Shown here piece after piece: positions 1-8,035 of a stretch of DNA of 61,744 bases (the stretch's first letter is position 1; every line of letters begins with the position of its first letter). Origin of the DNA: Pedobacter sp. ISL-64. Its GTDB lineage: Bacteria; Bacteroidota; Bacteroidia; Sphingobacteriales; Sphingobacteriaceae. The stretch lies in the NCBI RefSeq assembly GCF_018613605.1, contig NZ_JAGGPU010000001.1, forward strand, positions 476,556 through 538,299, read 5' to 3'. The translations under genes and the position numbers were made by a program. Under the pieces are notes generated by a model that saw nothing but the letters and a program-made list of their open reading frames with translations, was not told the DNA's origin and searched no databases.

Positions 1-369
1 CGCAATAGCAATTTTTCTTACATCTGCATCGTCATTAAAACTGGCAATGTGAAATAAATTAGCTTGATTGGTCAACCTGGCAACTGCAATTTTTCTTGCC
101 GCTATATCATCGTCAAAACTGGCAATATGAAATAAGTTAGCTTCATCTTTAAGCGAATTGATCGCTAATTTTTTGACTTTATTGATTTCGGTGCCTTTTG
201 CAATTGCAACCAAATCTCGCTCGGAAACAGGTTTGCTAAAGTCGACGTCACTGATTTCAGTATTTTCTTTTTTACCACTTGAGTTGGCGGCTCTTTCCGG
301 TTGGCTACTAAAGCTGATGCAGCTGCTTAGGAATAAAACAGTGCTTAAGAATAGGAGAGATTTTTTCAT
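1..369 (-). CDS. Lipoprotein with 26-residue repeats (partial, cut by left edge)
   Basis: Reading leftwards from an ATG at 369, an open frame runs off the window without a stop (about 123 residues visible). It begins with a lipoprotein signal peptide (MKKSLLFL, lipobox LFLSSC, Cys17). The visible C-terminal part holds two copies of a 26-residue unit sharing the motif ANLFHIASF followed by Asp-rich residues and RKIA, and the start of a third. The DNA copies are 78 bp apart. The helical, evenly spaced pattern resembles HEAT-like scaffold repeats, but the family is not recognised. It is presumably an envelope lipoprotein used for protein contacts. The plus-strand frame at 158-379 is its antisense shadow. 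Confidence 0.75.
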   Translation of the reverse strand, partial: MKKSLLFLSTVLFLSSCISFSSQPERAANSSGKKENTEISDVDFSKPVSERDLVAIAKGTEINKVKKLAINSLKDEANLFHIASFDDDIAARKIAVARLTNQANLFHIASFNDDADVRKIAIA

Positions 370-435
370 GTTAACTTAGCTTGTAAAGCTAAGTTATACA
401 ATTAATTTAATATCGCAGTAATCCACAAATAGATA

Positions 436-488
436 GTTATGCTGAGATACGAAGTCCCGATTTCAGATGCTTCGTGCCTCAGCATGAC
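436..488. repeat. REP-like palindrome
   Basis: An interrupted inverted repeat: TGCTGAG pairs with CTCAGCA and an inner CGAAG with CTTCG. It belongs to the family of GTCA...-framed intergenic palindromes found throughout the window and lies downstream of osmC. Confidence 0.6.
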
Positions 489-504
489 AAAAAAGATTAT
501 TTAT

Positions 505-921
505 TTACGCTAAAGTCGCATTAACGGTAATCGTCGTGTTTAATAATTTAGATATAGGACAGTTTTTTTCTGCATCGGCTACTAACTCATCAAATTTTTC
601 TTGTGTTAAATTAGGAACAGAAGCGGTTAGCGTTAAGTGTGATTCTACAATTTCACCTTTTGATGGATCCAGGTTAATTTCGCATTTAGTTTCCAGTTTA
701 TCAGCTACAAATCCGGCTTCAGTTAAGTTAGCAGATAATTTCATGGTAAAACAGCCTGCGTGTGCAGCAGCAATTAATTCCTCAGGATTTGTGCCAACAC
801 CTTCTGCGAAGCGAGAATTAAAAGAATATTGAGTGTTATTTAAAGTGGTGCTTTGTGTAGTGATGTTACCATTACCTTCTTTAATAGAACCTTGCCATAT
901 GGCTGTTGCATTTCTTTTCAT
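505..921 (-). CDS. OsmC family peroxiredoxin
   Basis: A 138-residue protein of full OsmC length. OsmC/Ohr proteins are cytoplasmic thiol peroxidases that reduce organic hydroperoxides. The two family cysteines are present: Cys57 in AHAGCFTM and Cys121 in EKNCPISK. The conserved Arg38 and Glu47/48 region (SRFAEG, TNPEELIAAAHAGC) is also there. There is no signal peptide. The sequence fits OsmC/YhfA better than Ohr, but substrate preference cannot be read from it. It appears monocistronic, with palindromic repeat DNA downstream and about 190 bp of noncoding DNA before the neighbouring protease gene. Confidence 0.93.
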   Translation of the reverse strand: MKRNATAIWQGSIKEGNGNITTQSTTLNNTQYSFNSRFAEGVGTNPEELIAAAHAGCFTMKLSANLTEAGFVADKLETKCEINLDPSKGEIVESHLTLTASVPNLTQEKFDELVADAEKNCPISKLLNTTITVNATLA

Positions 922-1042
922 GATTGGATTTTATTTTTAGATTGTTTAACACCTAAAGATAAAAATATGTTTGTTTAAAGCTGGTAATTCTTTGTTAAGA
1001 AATCCTTGTATTAAAATAATTGACAAATACTATTTCAAAAAA

Positions 1043-1070
1043 AGAAGCTGTTTCTATGAAACAGCTTCCA
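1043..1070 (-). terminator. Rho-independent terminator of the M57 protease gene
   Basis: On the minus strand GGAAGCTGTTTC pairs with AAACAGCTTC across a 4-nt loop, followed by a T run. It lies about 40 nt past the stop of the 1111-1860 gene. Confidence 0.8.
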
Positions 1071-1110
1071 TTGCATTACGATCTTTTTAGGTTATTTATC
1101 TGATTTTTAA

Positions 1111-1860
1111 TTATAAAGGGTACAATACTGCAGTAGCCTGTTTATCTTTTGCTGATAAAACAGTTGCGCCACTTCCACATTGCCCACCGTTCATTAATGA
1201 TAGTGCGTCGGTTCCTCCAACCCCTGGAACATTAATGGTTGTAGATTGGTTGGTGTGTTTAAATGAAATGGTATGCCCAAATTCATGTGTTATGGTTCTT
1301 TGTCGCTGCGCAAAAGAATTGTTTTGGATCAGGTTCTGGTTAATCCAAACTGTATTGCCAGCTTTACCGTTAGAAGTTGATAAATAAGCCTGTCCACAAG
1401 TAGAACTTCCAATGGTATTGTCTACCTTAATTAGAATATCATAAATAGTACCTGTTGTAATTACAAATTTGATTTTAGAATTAGGCACCGTATTCCATTG
1501 GTTGATTGCAGAATTGATTTCGCTGATCATGCCATTTATAGAAGGATCGATTTTAACACGGATATTGCTGCTATTGGTTACAATATTTCCATTATAATAT
1601 TGCTCTGTTATTGGTTTTCCATTATCGGCAGGAACTTCCATGGTTTTGCTAAATACGATATCGCCGTCTACAACGTAATTATTGCCACTTTCTACAATCT
1701 GTGCATCTGTAAATCCAAGATTTTTGATGTAAGCAAGAACTTTTTGGTTTTGAACAGTTTCGTTTTCCTGATCTGCTGGTATCTCATTTTTCTTCGAGCA
1801 CGAGATTACCATTACTGAGAGCAATGCAATCAGCATAGTTTTTGTTAATAGGTGTTTCAT
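1111..1860 (-). CDS. M57-type (HEIGH) zinc metalloprotease, lipoprotein
   Basis: A 249-residue predicted lipoprotein with signal peptide and lipobox VMVISC (Cys21), so it is likely anchored in the envelope. The C-terminal half carries the zinc motif HEFGHTISFKH (residues 192-202, HExxHxxxxxH). It is followed by a Met-turn-like SLMNGG (221-226) and the DKQATAVLYP ending usual for the Bacteroidota dual-action HEIGH (M57) peptidases. An Asn/Gln-rich middle region links the signal region to the protease core. Family knowledge indicates an extracytoplasmic endopeptidase, but the substrate is unknown. The gene has its own terminator and no operon partner. Confidence 0.88.
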   Translation of the reverse strand: MKHLLTKTMLIALLSVMVISCSKKNEIPADQENETVQNQKVLAYIKNLGFTDAQIVESGNNYVVDGDIVFSKTMEVPADNGKPITEQYYNGNIVTNSSNIRVKIDPSINGMISEINSAINQWNTVPNSKIKFVITTGTIYDILIKVDNTIGSSTCGQAYLSTSNGKAGNTVWINQNLIQNNSFAQRQRTITHEFGHTISFKHTNQSTTINVPGVGGTDALSLMNGGQCGSGATVLSAKDKQATAVLYPL

Positions 1861-2001
1861 AGTTTAGGTTTTTGGTTTAGATCGTAATATGCTGCAATTG
1901 AGTATTACATGAATAAATATAATACAAAAAATACATATTTGTATTTTAATACATGTTTATTTTGTATTCTTAATTAGCGATACGAAATCTTGCCTACTAT
2001 C

Positions 2002-2508
2002 CTAATCTACCTGGTGTTTTAGTCTATTACTTCTAATCGACTGGAAAAGCAATATACCTACACCAATCATGATCGAAATATCTGCAAAATTGAAAACACC
2101 TGTTTGGAAGAGGTAAAAGTCCATATGCATAAAATCGGTAACCGATCCGTGTACAATCCGATCATATAGGTTGCCAATTCCACCACCTATCAGAAAGCAC
2201 AAAGCAATTTGCATACTCATTGGTAAATTGCGTTTGGCAAAGAGGAAATATAAGCCATAGCCCAAAAATAGTAATGGCAAGCCTGTTAGAATAATGAGTC
2301 TAAAAATATAGGGCATATTATCGCCCAGACTTAAAAATGCACCACTGTTTTCTACTTTGGTTAAGGTAAAACGGTCTTTTATAATGCTGATGTGTTCGTA
2401 ATCGCTAATCTCGGTACGCACAATTTTTTTAGAAATCTGATCGCAACCAAAATTTAATGTGAGAAGTAATAATAAAACAGACCACCTAAGGTTTTTAAAT
2501 TGTTGCAT
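2002..2508 (-). CDS. lspA: Lipoprotein signal peptidase II
   Basis: A 168-residue polytopic membrane aspartyl protease that removes the signal peptide from diacylglyceryl-modified prolipoproteins. Conserved boxes are NLYDRIVHGSVTDF (113-126) and FNFADISI (139-146), giving catalytic Asp125 and Asp143. There are four hydrophobic segments. It lies 32 bp downstream of lnt on the same strand, so the two late steps of lipoprotein maturation are probably co-transcribed. The clients would include the many lipobox proteins in this window. Confidence 0.97.
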   Translation of the reverse strand: MQQFKNLRWSVLLLLLTLNFGCDQISKKIVRTEISDYEHISIIKDRFTLTKVENSGAFLSLGDNMPYIFRLIILTGLPLLFLGYGLYFLFAKRNLPMSMQIALCFLIGGGIGNLYDRIVHGSVTDFMHMDFYLFQTGVFNFADISIMIGVGILLFQSIRSNRLKHQVD

Positions 2509-2540
2509 GTTTTTATAATTAGAAGTTTATAGACGGGTTT

Positions 2541-4157
2541 TTATTTTTTCACCCATTTTCTATAAGGAATAATCAATGCTAAGACAATCGCTAAAGCACT
2601 CAATATTTTTGCAATAATATCTCCGCTTTTTACATAAAAGGTAATCTCGTCGTTTAGGTTGATGTTGGACTTTATTGCAGTTCTTGTCCACCATTTGGTG
2701 CTTTGTGTAATATCGCCACGCTGATTAATGAAACAGGAGATTCCAGTATTTGCAGAACGGGCCACATCACGATGGGTTTCAATTGCTCTGAGTTTGGCGT
2801 ACATCATGTGCTGGTCTTTACCCGAGGTATTTCCCCACCAGCCATCATTAGTGATAATAGCAATAAATTGTGCTCCATCTTTAACAGATTGGCCAATCCA
2901 ATCGCCCCAAAGACTTTCGTAGCAGATTACCGGTGCAACTCCGATTCCACTTTGTGCATAAAGCACACTCGGTTTTTCTTGCCAGCCCCATCCACCAACT
3001 GCTCCACCAAGTTGCGCGAAAACCCCATCTAAAAAGGAAAATACTTTCGGAAACGGCATTTTTTCTACCCCAGGTACCAGCTTGGATTTATGGTAAAAGC
3101 GAACATCTGCAGAATTTTCAATCTGCATGGCCGTATTGAAATGATCAACGTAAAGGTTTGCCTGCTGGTCGTACTGTGCAGAAAGTGTTTTTTTGTCGGG
3201 ATAGATTTTAATGCTTTCTATTCCAGTGATCAGTGTGCCGTTTTTATATTTACTGATGAAGTTTTGTAGGGTGCTAAAGGTTGTCGTTTCGCGGATCCGA
3301 TCTTCGTTGTCGTAACTTGGTATAGCCGTTTCCGGCCAGATAAAATATTCGGTGTTGGTTTGCCCGATCGAATCGGATAAATGTGTTAAGATTTTAACCT
3401 GCTCCAAAGGTGGGATATTCTCCAGCTTTTGATAAGGATCTATATTGGGCTGAACCACCACCACATTGCTTGGCGTCCCTTTTTGTTCTGCTGTAAAGTA
3501 TTTGGCTAATGAAATGCTGATGGGAATAATCACCACCAAAGCCCAGATTCCTGCGGTTCTAAACCTTAAATAACCTGTTTGTGATTTAAATTTCTTGTAA
3601 GCTTCAAAAGCTAGGATATTGCTCACTAAAATCCACAGTGAACCTCCGTAAACACCAGTATAATCATACCATTGCGCCAGCTGATGCATTCCTGCTAAAC
3701 CATTACCTAAAGTCATCCAGGGGAAAGCTAAATCCCAGGTTTGTTGCAAATATTCTAAAGCGATATAAAAGGCAATTAACCCAAGGTAGGCGATCTTTTT
3801 ATTTACGTATTTGCCCAATCGATAGTATAACCAAAAAGCAAAAGTCATTAAAAGTGCACCTAATCCATAAGGAATTAAAGAAACGGGGAGGGCTACTGCC
3901 GGACCATTATACGCACTTATAGCATTGTGCACCCAATAAATTGATGCTGTATTCCAAACCAAAAATGTTAAGCCTGCAGTCAAGAAAATTCTTTTCCCCT
4001 GCTTTTTTTCAGCATTGTCCGAAATGGAATTGAGCGCAATAAACAAAGGCACCAGGCCGATCAACAACAAAGGTGTGGTAAAAGGCATTGGTGGCCAGGC
4101 TAGCCAAAGCAAAAATGCACTTAAGAGGGCGAGGAGGTAAGTTTGTTTAGATTTCAT
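2541..4157 (-). CDS. lnt: Apolipoprotein N-acyltransferase
   Basis: A 538-residue inner-membrane enzyme that N-acylates the lipid-modified cysteine of outer-membrane lipoproteins. The N-terminal half (to about residue 225) is a multi-pass membrane region. The periplasmic carbon-nitrogen hydrolase domain follows and carries the complete triad: Glu276 in IWPETAIP, Lys359 in HKSKLVPGVEKMPF and Cys412 in VICYESLWGD. A final membrane helix covers about 515-532. The length matches the family. It is the first gene of a likely lnt-lspA operon. Confidence 0.96.
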   Translation of the reverse strand: MKSKQTYLLALLSAFLLWLAWPPMPFTTPLLLIGLVPLFIALNSISDNAEKKQGKRIFLTAGLTFLVWNTASIYWVHNAISAYNGPAVALPVSLIPYGLGALLMTFAFWLYYRLGKYVNKKIAYLGLIAFYIALEYLQQTWDLAFPWMTLGNGLAGMHQLAQWYDYTGVYGGSLWILVSNILAFEAYKKFKSQTGYLRFRTAGIWALVVIIPISISLAKYFTAEQKGTPSNVVVVQPNIDPYQKLENIPPLEQVKILTHLSDSIGQTNTEYFIWPETAIPSYDNEDRIRETTTFSTLQNFISKYKNGTLITGIESIKIYPDKKTLSAQYDQQANLYVDHFNTAMQIENSADVRFYHKSKLVPGVEKMPFPKVFSFLDGVFAQLGGAVGGWGWQEKPSVLYAQSGIGVAPVICYESLWGDWIGQSVKDGAQFIAIITNDGWWGNTSGKDQHMMYAKLRAIETHRDVARSANTGISCFINQRGDITQSTKWWTRTAIKSNINLNDEITFYVKSGDIIAKILSALAIVLALIIPYRKWVKK

Positions 4158-4174
4158 TACTAATCGGTAAAATC

Positions 4175-4201
4175 GTCATGCTGAATTTATTTCAGCATCT
4201 T
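4175..4201 (+). repeat. REP-like hairpin, left flank of GIY-YIG gene
   Basis: Frame GTC-ATGCTGAA-loop-TTCAGCAT-CTT, a perfect 8-bp stem. The same sequence occurs at 17308. It is the left half of an inverted REP pair whose right half is at 4550-4605. Confidence 0.85.
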
Positions 4202-4241
4202 AAATGCTGTTTTATTATAAGGGCTTAAAGGAGCGGAGCAG

Positions 4242-4535
4242 TTATTCAAGGGTTAAGAATAAATCATCCCAATTAGGATTCAATTCATTTATTAAGGTTG
4301 TTTTCCATGCCCTTTTCCAATTCTTTAATTGCTTTTCTCTTATTATGGCTTCTTCAATACTGTCAAATTGTTCAAAAAACACCAAAAGATTGCAATTATA
4401 TCTTGCAGAAAATGAATTAGGATAATACTTATCTTTATGTTCTTTAATCCTGGAATACAACTCTGATGTTACGCCAATATAAAGAACTGTATGTTTAAAA
4501 TTGCTTAATATATAAACACATCCGCCTCTTTCCAT
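4242..4535 (-). CDS. Small GIY-YIG nuclease (97 aa)
   Basis: A single-domain GIY-YIG protein. The GIY equivalent is VYI (residues 7-9) and the YIG is at 19-21 (LYIGVTSEL). The conserved Arg and His follow in YSRIKEHK, and Glu in IIREKQLKNWKR. The family cuts DNA through a single metal-dependent active site. These stand-alone small members are common in Bacteroidota, and their cellular role is not established. The gene is sandwiched between two inverted REP-like hairpins (4175-4201 and 4550-4605). That pair occurs without a gene, 10 bp apart, at 17308-17371. This suggests the nuclease gene and the repeats travel or function together (inference). Confidence 0.9.
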   Translation of the reverse strand: MERGGCVYILSNFKHTVLYIGVTSELYSRIKEHKDKYYPNSFSARYNCNLLVFFEQFDSIEEAIIREKQLKNWKRAWKTTLINELNPNWDDLFLTLE

Positions 4536-4549
4536 CTTTTACATCAATT

Positions 4550-4605
4550 AAGACCCTGAAATAAATTACCTTCGGTGAGCTCGCTAGGGCTCGGTTCAGG
4601 GTGAC
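4550..4605 (-). repeat. REP-like hairpin, right flank of GIY-YIG gene
   Basis: AAG-ACCCTGAA and TTCAGGGT-GAC form an 8-bp stem. The loop is enlarged by about 37 nt relative to the copies at 17345 and 25457. Orientation is opposite to the 4175 copy. Confidence 0.8.
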
Positions 4606-4615
4606 GGCCTTTTAT

Positions 4616-5269
4616 TTACAAACTATCTAAAATATTTGCTTTTTTAGCTTCATATTCTTCCTGGGTAATCAGGTGTTTATCGTACAAAGTTTTAAGCTTG
4701 CGTAATTTTAAGGTGGTTTCGTCTTCTGGCTCTTCTACAACTTCAGCTATTTGAATAATGGGTTGTACTGGCTCAGGCGTCGGTTCGTAAGCAGGAATTT
4801 CGGCAAGAGGTTGTGCATTTAAATTGATGGGGGAAGCCGTTGCACGGTTTTCTTCCAGTTTTTGCTGACGGAGCATTTCCTTATACTCATCCAATTGCTG
4901 GTTTGCAGCCTGATGTAACTTACGCGCCTGTACTTTCGGAATAAATTCGGTTACGATGTTTTCGCCATGTTGTGGTACACAGATAAATTTAGAACCAAAA
5001 AATTCTTCCTTAAACGAAACCTCTTTAATGCTTTTCCACGAAATATCTTTGAAGTTCATGGTTAAACCTAAATTACCAGGCTCGCAATAAAAAATGCGCT
5101 TGTTAGAAATCGCGATGCTATCTGGTAACAAGTTTACCGCTGGTTTTTTCTGTACAGCTAAATATAAAAGTTCTTCGCCTGCTGTTAAAAGGTCGTTTAA
5201 TTTTCCAATAACTTTTTCAACCGCTTTTGGGTCTTGTTCGTCACTCAGAAATCTATCTATGCTAATCAT
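4616..5269 (-). CDS. Bacterial PH-like domain protein with C-terminal SHOCT domain
   Basis: A 217-residue cytoplasmic protein. Residues about 25-125 resemble a bacterial pleckstrin-homology domain: alternating hydrophobic strands with SIAISNKRIFYCEPG and WKSIKEVSFKEEFFGSKF. A Gln/Glu/Pro-rich linker follows. The last 33 residues (LRKLKTLYDKHLITQEEYEAKK) are a typical SHOCT short helical module, usually found at the ends of oligomeric or membrane-associated proteins. The precise function is unknown. It is on the same strand and 38 bp downstream of rsmI, so a shared transcript is possible. Confidence 0.75.
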   Translation of the reverse strand: MISIDRFLSDEQDPKAVEKVIGKLNDLLTAGEELLYLAVQKKPAVNLLPDSIAISNKRIFYCEPGNLGLTMNFKDISWKSIKEVSFKEEFFGSKFICVPQHGENIVTEFIPKVQARKLHQAANQQLDEYKEMLRQQKLEENRATASPINLNAQPLAEIPAYEPTPEPVQPIIQIAEVVEEPEDETTLKLRKLKTLYDKHLITQEEYEAKKANILDSL

Positions 5270-5307
5270 AATATTTTTAAATTGTTGTGTTGGTTACGTT
5301 TTCGATG

Positions 5308-6021
5308 CTACTCTTCAGCATCTTCATATTTGTTTTTGCTTTTAATGTTGGGTTTCCCCGCTATGCAAATTACAAATTCTCCTTTTAAAGTATTGTTTTC
5401 AAAATGTGATTTTATTTCCACCAAAGTTCCACGAACAGTTTCTTCGAACATCTTGGTGAGTTCTCTACTTACCGAAGCTTGCCTATCGGCACCCAGATAC
5501 TGTGCAAATTCCTCTAAAGTTTTTAATAAACGGTGTGGGCTTTCATAAAGTATAATGGTGCGGTCTTCTTCTGCCAATTTTTTAAACTTTGTTTGCCTGC
5601 CTTTTTTTACGGGTAAAAAACCTTCGAAACAGAATGCATCTGCAGGTAAGCCCGAATTAACCAAAGCCGGTACAAAAGCTGTTGCTCCTGGTAAACATTC
5701 TACTGCAATTTCATTTTTAATGGCCTCGCGTACCAGGAAGAAACCCGGATCGGAAATGGCAGGTGTTCCGGCATCTGATATTAAGGCAATCTTTTGCCCT
5801 TCATTTAAAAACCTAATGATTTCTGAAGTGGCCTTATGTTCATTATGCTGATGGTGAGAAAAAACCCTTTTATCGATGCCGAAGTGTTTAAGCATCGGGG
5901 CACTCGTGCGGGTATCTTCCGCCAGGATTAAATCGCATTCTTTTAATATACGGATTGCCCTAAAGGTCATATCCTCCAAATTGCCTATAGGCGTTGGTAC
6001 AAGAAATAGTTTGCCATCCAT
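5308..6021 (-). CDS. rsmI: 16S rRNA (cytidine1402-2'-O)-methyltransferase
   Basis: A 237-residue SAM-dependent methyltransferase of the tetrapyrrole-methylase fold. It modifies C1402 of 16S rRNA in the ribosomal P site. Signature segments are LVPTPIGNLEDMTFRAI (residues 6-22), AEDTRTS, the SDAGTPAISDPG glycine-rich SAM loop and ECLPGATAFVPAL. The C-terminus is short compared with proteobacterial enzymes, which is normal for Bacteroidota. The start codon abuts a REP-like element. It is divergent from serS, so the repeat separates the two promoters. Confidence 0.95.
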   Translation of the reverse strand: MDGKLFLVPTPIGNLEDMTFRAIRILKECDLILAEDTRTSAPMLKHFGIDKRVFSHHQHNEHKATSEIIRFLNEGQKIALISDAGTPAISDPGFFLVREAIKNEIAVECLPGATAFVPALVNSGLPADAFCFEGFLPVKKGRQTKFKKLAEEDRTIILYESPHRLLKTLEEFAQYLGADRQASVSRELTKMFEETVRGTLVEIKSHFENNTLKGEFVICIAGKPNIKSKNKYEDAEE

Positions 6022-6035
6022 ATTTTTCTGTGTCC

Positions 6036-6124
6036 GTCATTGCGAGAGCTGGCTCCGATTTCTCGGGGAGGAACGACGAAGCAATCTTTTTGTTGACAGA
6101 TTGCCGCACTGCGTTCGCAATGAC
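6036..6124. repeat. REP-like inverted pair, ATTGC-stem type
   Basis: Begins GTCATTGCGAG and ends with its inverted counterpart CGCAATGAC. Internal AAGCAATCT and AGATTGCC complete the two hairpins. This stem type is widespread in bacteria. It occupies the rsmI/serS divergent gap. Confidence 0.8.
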
Positions 6125-6135
6125 GACTTAATTAT

Positions 6136-6143
6136 TATCTTTG
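6136..6143 (+). promoter_or_regulatory. Putative -7 element of serS
   Basis: TATCTTTG matches the Bacteroidota -7 consensus TAnnTTTG and lies 16 bp upstream of the serS ATG. The matching -33 site would fall inside the REP-like repeat and is a poor match. Confidence 0.45.
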
Positions 6144-6159
6144 CTTAAAAAATTAAATA

Positions 6160-7431
6160 ATGCTGCAAGTTAACTATATCCGCGAAAATAGAGAGAAAGT
6201 TTTAGAACGTTTAAGTATCCGTAATTTTAAACAGCCAGAACTGGTAGATGAAATCATCAAAATTGATGAAGACCGCCGTTCTACACAAACTTCCCTGGAT
6301 AATATTTCTGCTGAAGCGAATGCAGCTGCCAAACAAATTGGCGATTTAATGCGTACCGGCAAAAAAGAAGAAGCCGAGGCAATCAAAGCACAAACGGCTT
6401 CTCATAAGGAAAATATCAAAAATCTGAGTGATAAATTAAATGAGTTGGAAACGGCTCAGCATAATTTAATTGTTCAGTTGCCAAATTTACCATACCATTT
6501 GGTAAAGCAAGGATCTACGGCAGAAGAAAACGAGGTTGTTCTAACGCATGGAGCGCCTGCTGAGCTACCAAGTAAGGCTTTGCCGCACTGGGAATTGGCT
6601 GCGAAATATGATATTATCGATTTCGAGTTGGGTGTGAAAATTACTGGTGCAGGTTTTCCGGTTTATAAAGGAAAAGGTGCAAAGTTACAACGTGCTTTGA
6701 TTAATTTCTTTTTAGATCATGCTACTGAAGCAGGTTATAAAGAAATGCAGGTACCTCATTTGGTTAATGCGGCCTCGGGTTTTGGTACCGGGCAGTTGCC
6801 AGATAAAGAAGGACAGATGTACCATTCAACTGTTGATGATTTATATTTAATTCCAACAGCCGAAGTTCCGGTAACCAATTTATACCGTGATGTAATTGTT
6901 AAGGAAGAAGATCTTCCAATTAAAAATACCGCTTATACGCCTTGTTTCCGTAGAGAAGCGGGCTCATACGGTGCACATGTACGTGGTTTAAACCGTTTAC
7001 ATCAGTTTGATAAGGTTGAAGTAGTGCAGATTACCCATCCTGATAAATCTTACGAAACTTTAGAGGATATGAGCCAGTATGTTCAGTCTTTATTAAAGGA
7101 GCTGGGATTACATTACCGCGTATTGCGTTTATGCGGTGGCGATATGGGCTTTACTTCTGCCATGACTTACGATATGGAAGTTTGGAGTGCCGCACAAGAG
7201 CGTTGGTTAGAAGTTTCTTCTGTATCAAATTTCGAAACTTATCAGAGTAACCGTTTAAAATTACGCTTTAAAGGAAAAGAAGGGAAGGCTCAACTGGCTC
7301 ACTCATTAAATGGAAGCGCATTGGCATTACCGCGTATTGTGGCATCTATTTTAGAAAACTACCAAACCGAAAACGGAATTAAAATTCCGGAAGCTTTAGT
7401 GAAATATACCGGTTTTGATATTATAGATTAG
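6160..7431 (+). CDS. serS: Seryl-tRNA synthetase
   Basis: A 423-residue class II aminoacyl-tRNA synthetase charging tRNA-Ser. The N-terminal 110 residues form the long antiparallel coiled coil that grips the tRNA variable arm. The catalytic domain shows motif 2 (TPCFRREAGSYG), the serine-site segment LIPTAEVPVTNLY and motif 3 (NGSALALPRIVASILENYQ). The length is normal for the bacterial enzyme. The start is the first ATG, 16 bp after a -7 box. It is transcribed alone, and a strong bidirectional terminator follows about 130 bp downstream. Confidence 0.98.
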   Translation: MLQVNYIRENREKVLERLSIRNFKQPELVDEIIKIDEDRRSTQTSLDNISAEANAAAKQIGDLMRTGKKEEAEAIKAQTASHKENIKNLSDKLNELETAQHNLIVQLPNLPYHLVKQGSTAEENEVVLTHGAPAELPSKALPHWELAAKYDIIDFELGVKITGAGFPVYKGKGAKLQRALINFFLDHATEAGYKEMQVPHLVNAASGFGTGQLPDKEGQMYHSTVDDLYLIPTAEVPVTNLYRDVIVKEEDLPIKNTAYTPCFRREAGSYGAHVRGLNRLHQFDKVEVVQITHPDKSYETLEDMSQYVQSLLKELGLHYRVLRLCGGDMGFTSAMTYDMEVWSAAQERWLEVSSVSNFETYQSNRLKLRFKGKEGKAQLAHSLNGSALALPRIVASILENYQTENGIKIPEALVKYTGFDIID

Positions 7432-7558
7432 TCAGGGAAACTAATGAAGTTTCAATGGGCTTGTACGCAGTGAACTTCGTTAGTTTTGCTTAGACCGCCG
7501 CGGAGACTTGCGAAGTTTTCTTTCGCGCAAGACTGAGTAAACTTCACAAGACGAGCAT

Positions 7559-7591
7559 AAAAAAAGCTTTGCAGTAATGCAAAGCTTTTTG
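7559..7591. terminator. Bidirectional terminator between serS and the 7624 gene
   Basis: AAAAAGCTTTGC / GCAAAGCTTTTT perfect stem with a 6-nt loop, A-rich before and T-rich after. It serves serS on plus and the convergent minus-strand gene. Confidence 0.85.
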
Positions 7592-7623
7592 TTTTTATAT
7601 AGATAGATGTGATGCGGTATTGA

Positions 7624-7938
7624 TTATAAAATCAAGATCAACAATAAAATGATGATAATGATTGCACCAACTGAAAGGTAAACACCTCCAGAAACTGCGC
7701 GGGCCTGACCTTTTAATTCTCTTAACTCGCTACGTAAAGCTTTACGTTCTGCTCTTGTTAAGTTCGATTTATCCATGTCTCTGATCTCTTCAACACGGGT
7801 TTTAATTCTTTCCAGTTTCACTGCTTGTTCGGCAGTTAATTCTGTTGGGTTTTTCGCAGGTTTATCAGCTGCCTGAGCTGAATTAAAACTAATGCCTAAA
7901 GAGAAAACCAAGGCTAACGTGTAGATGAATTTTTTCAT
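7624..7938 (-). CDS. Small secreted/membrane protein with C-terminal anchor
   Basis: A 104-residue protein with an N-terminal signal peptide (cleavage after NSAQAA, residue ~24). A highly charged helical middle follows (TELTAEQAVKLERIKTRVEEI, then RAERKALRSELRELK, likely coiled coil). The C-terminal 20 residues are all Ile/Leu/Val and predict a membrane anchor. Similar short proteins are common in Sphingobacteriaceae but have no assigned function. The layout suggests a protein tethered in the cell envelope with its helix in the periplasm. Confidence 0.7.
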   Translation of the reverse strand: MKKFIYTLALVFSLGISFNSAQAADKPAKNPTELTAEQAVKLERIKTRVEEIRDMDKSNLTRAERKALRSELRELKGQARAVSGGVYLSVGAIIIIILLLILIL

Positions 7939-7974
7939 AATATCTAATTTTTTAGTGTTCGATCTCTACGTAAC

Positions 7975-8006
7975 AAAAAACCTACCAAAATGTTCTGGTA
8001 GGTTTT
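7975..8006 (-). terminator. Terminator of the SIMPL-domain gene
   Basis: On the minus strand AAAACCTACCA pairs with TGGTAGGTTTT and is followed by TTTTTT. It is 30 nt past the stop at 8036. Confidence 0.82.
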
Positions 8007-8035
8007 AAAAAGCATTGATTTAACGGTTAAAAGTC

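Noticed and set aside
158..379. A 73-residue plus-strand frame
   Set aside because: It is antisense to the lipoprotein at 1-369, which has a lipobox, codon pattern and repeats.
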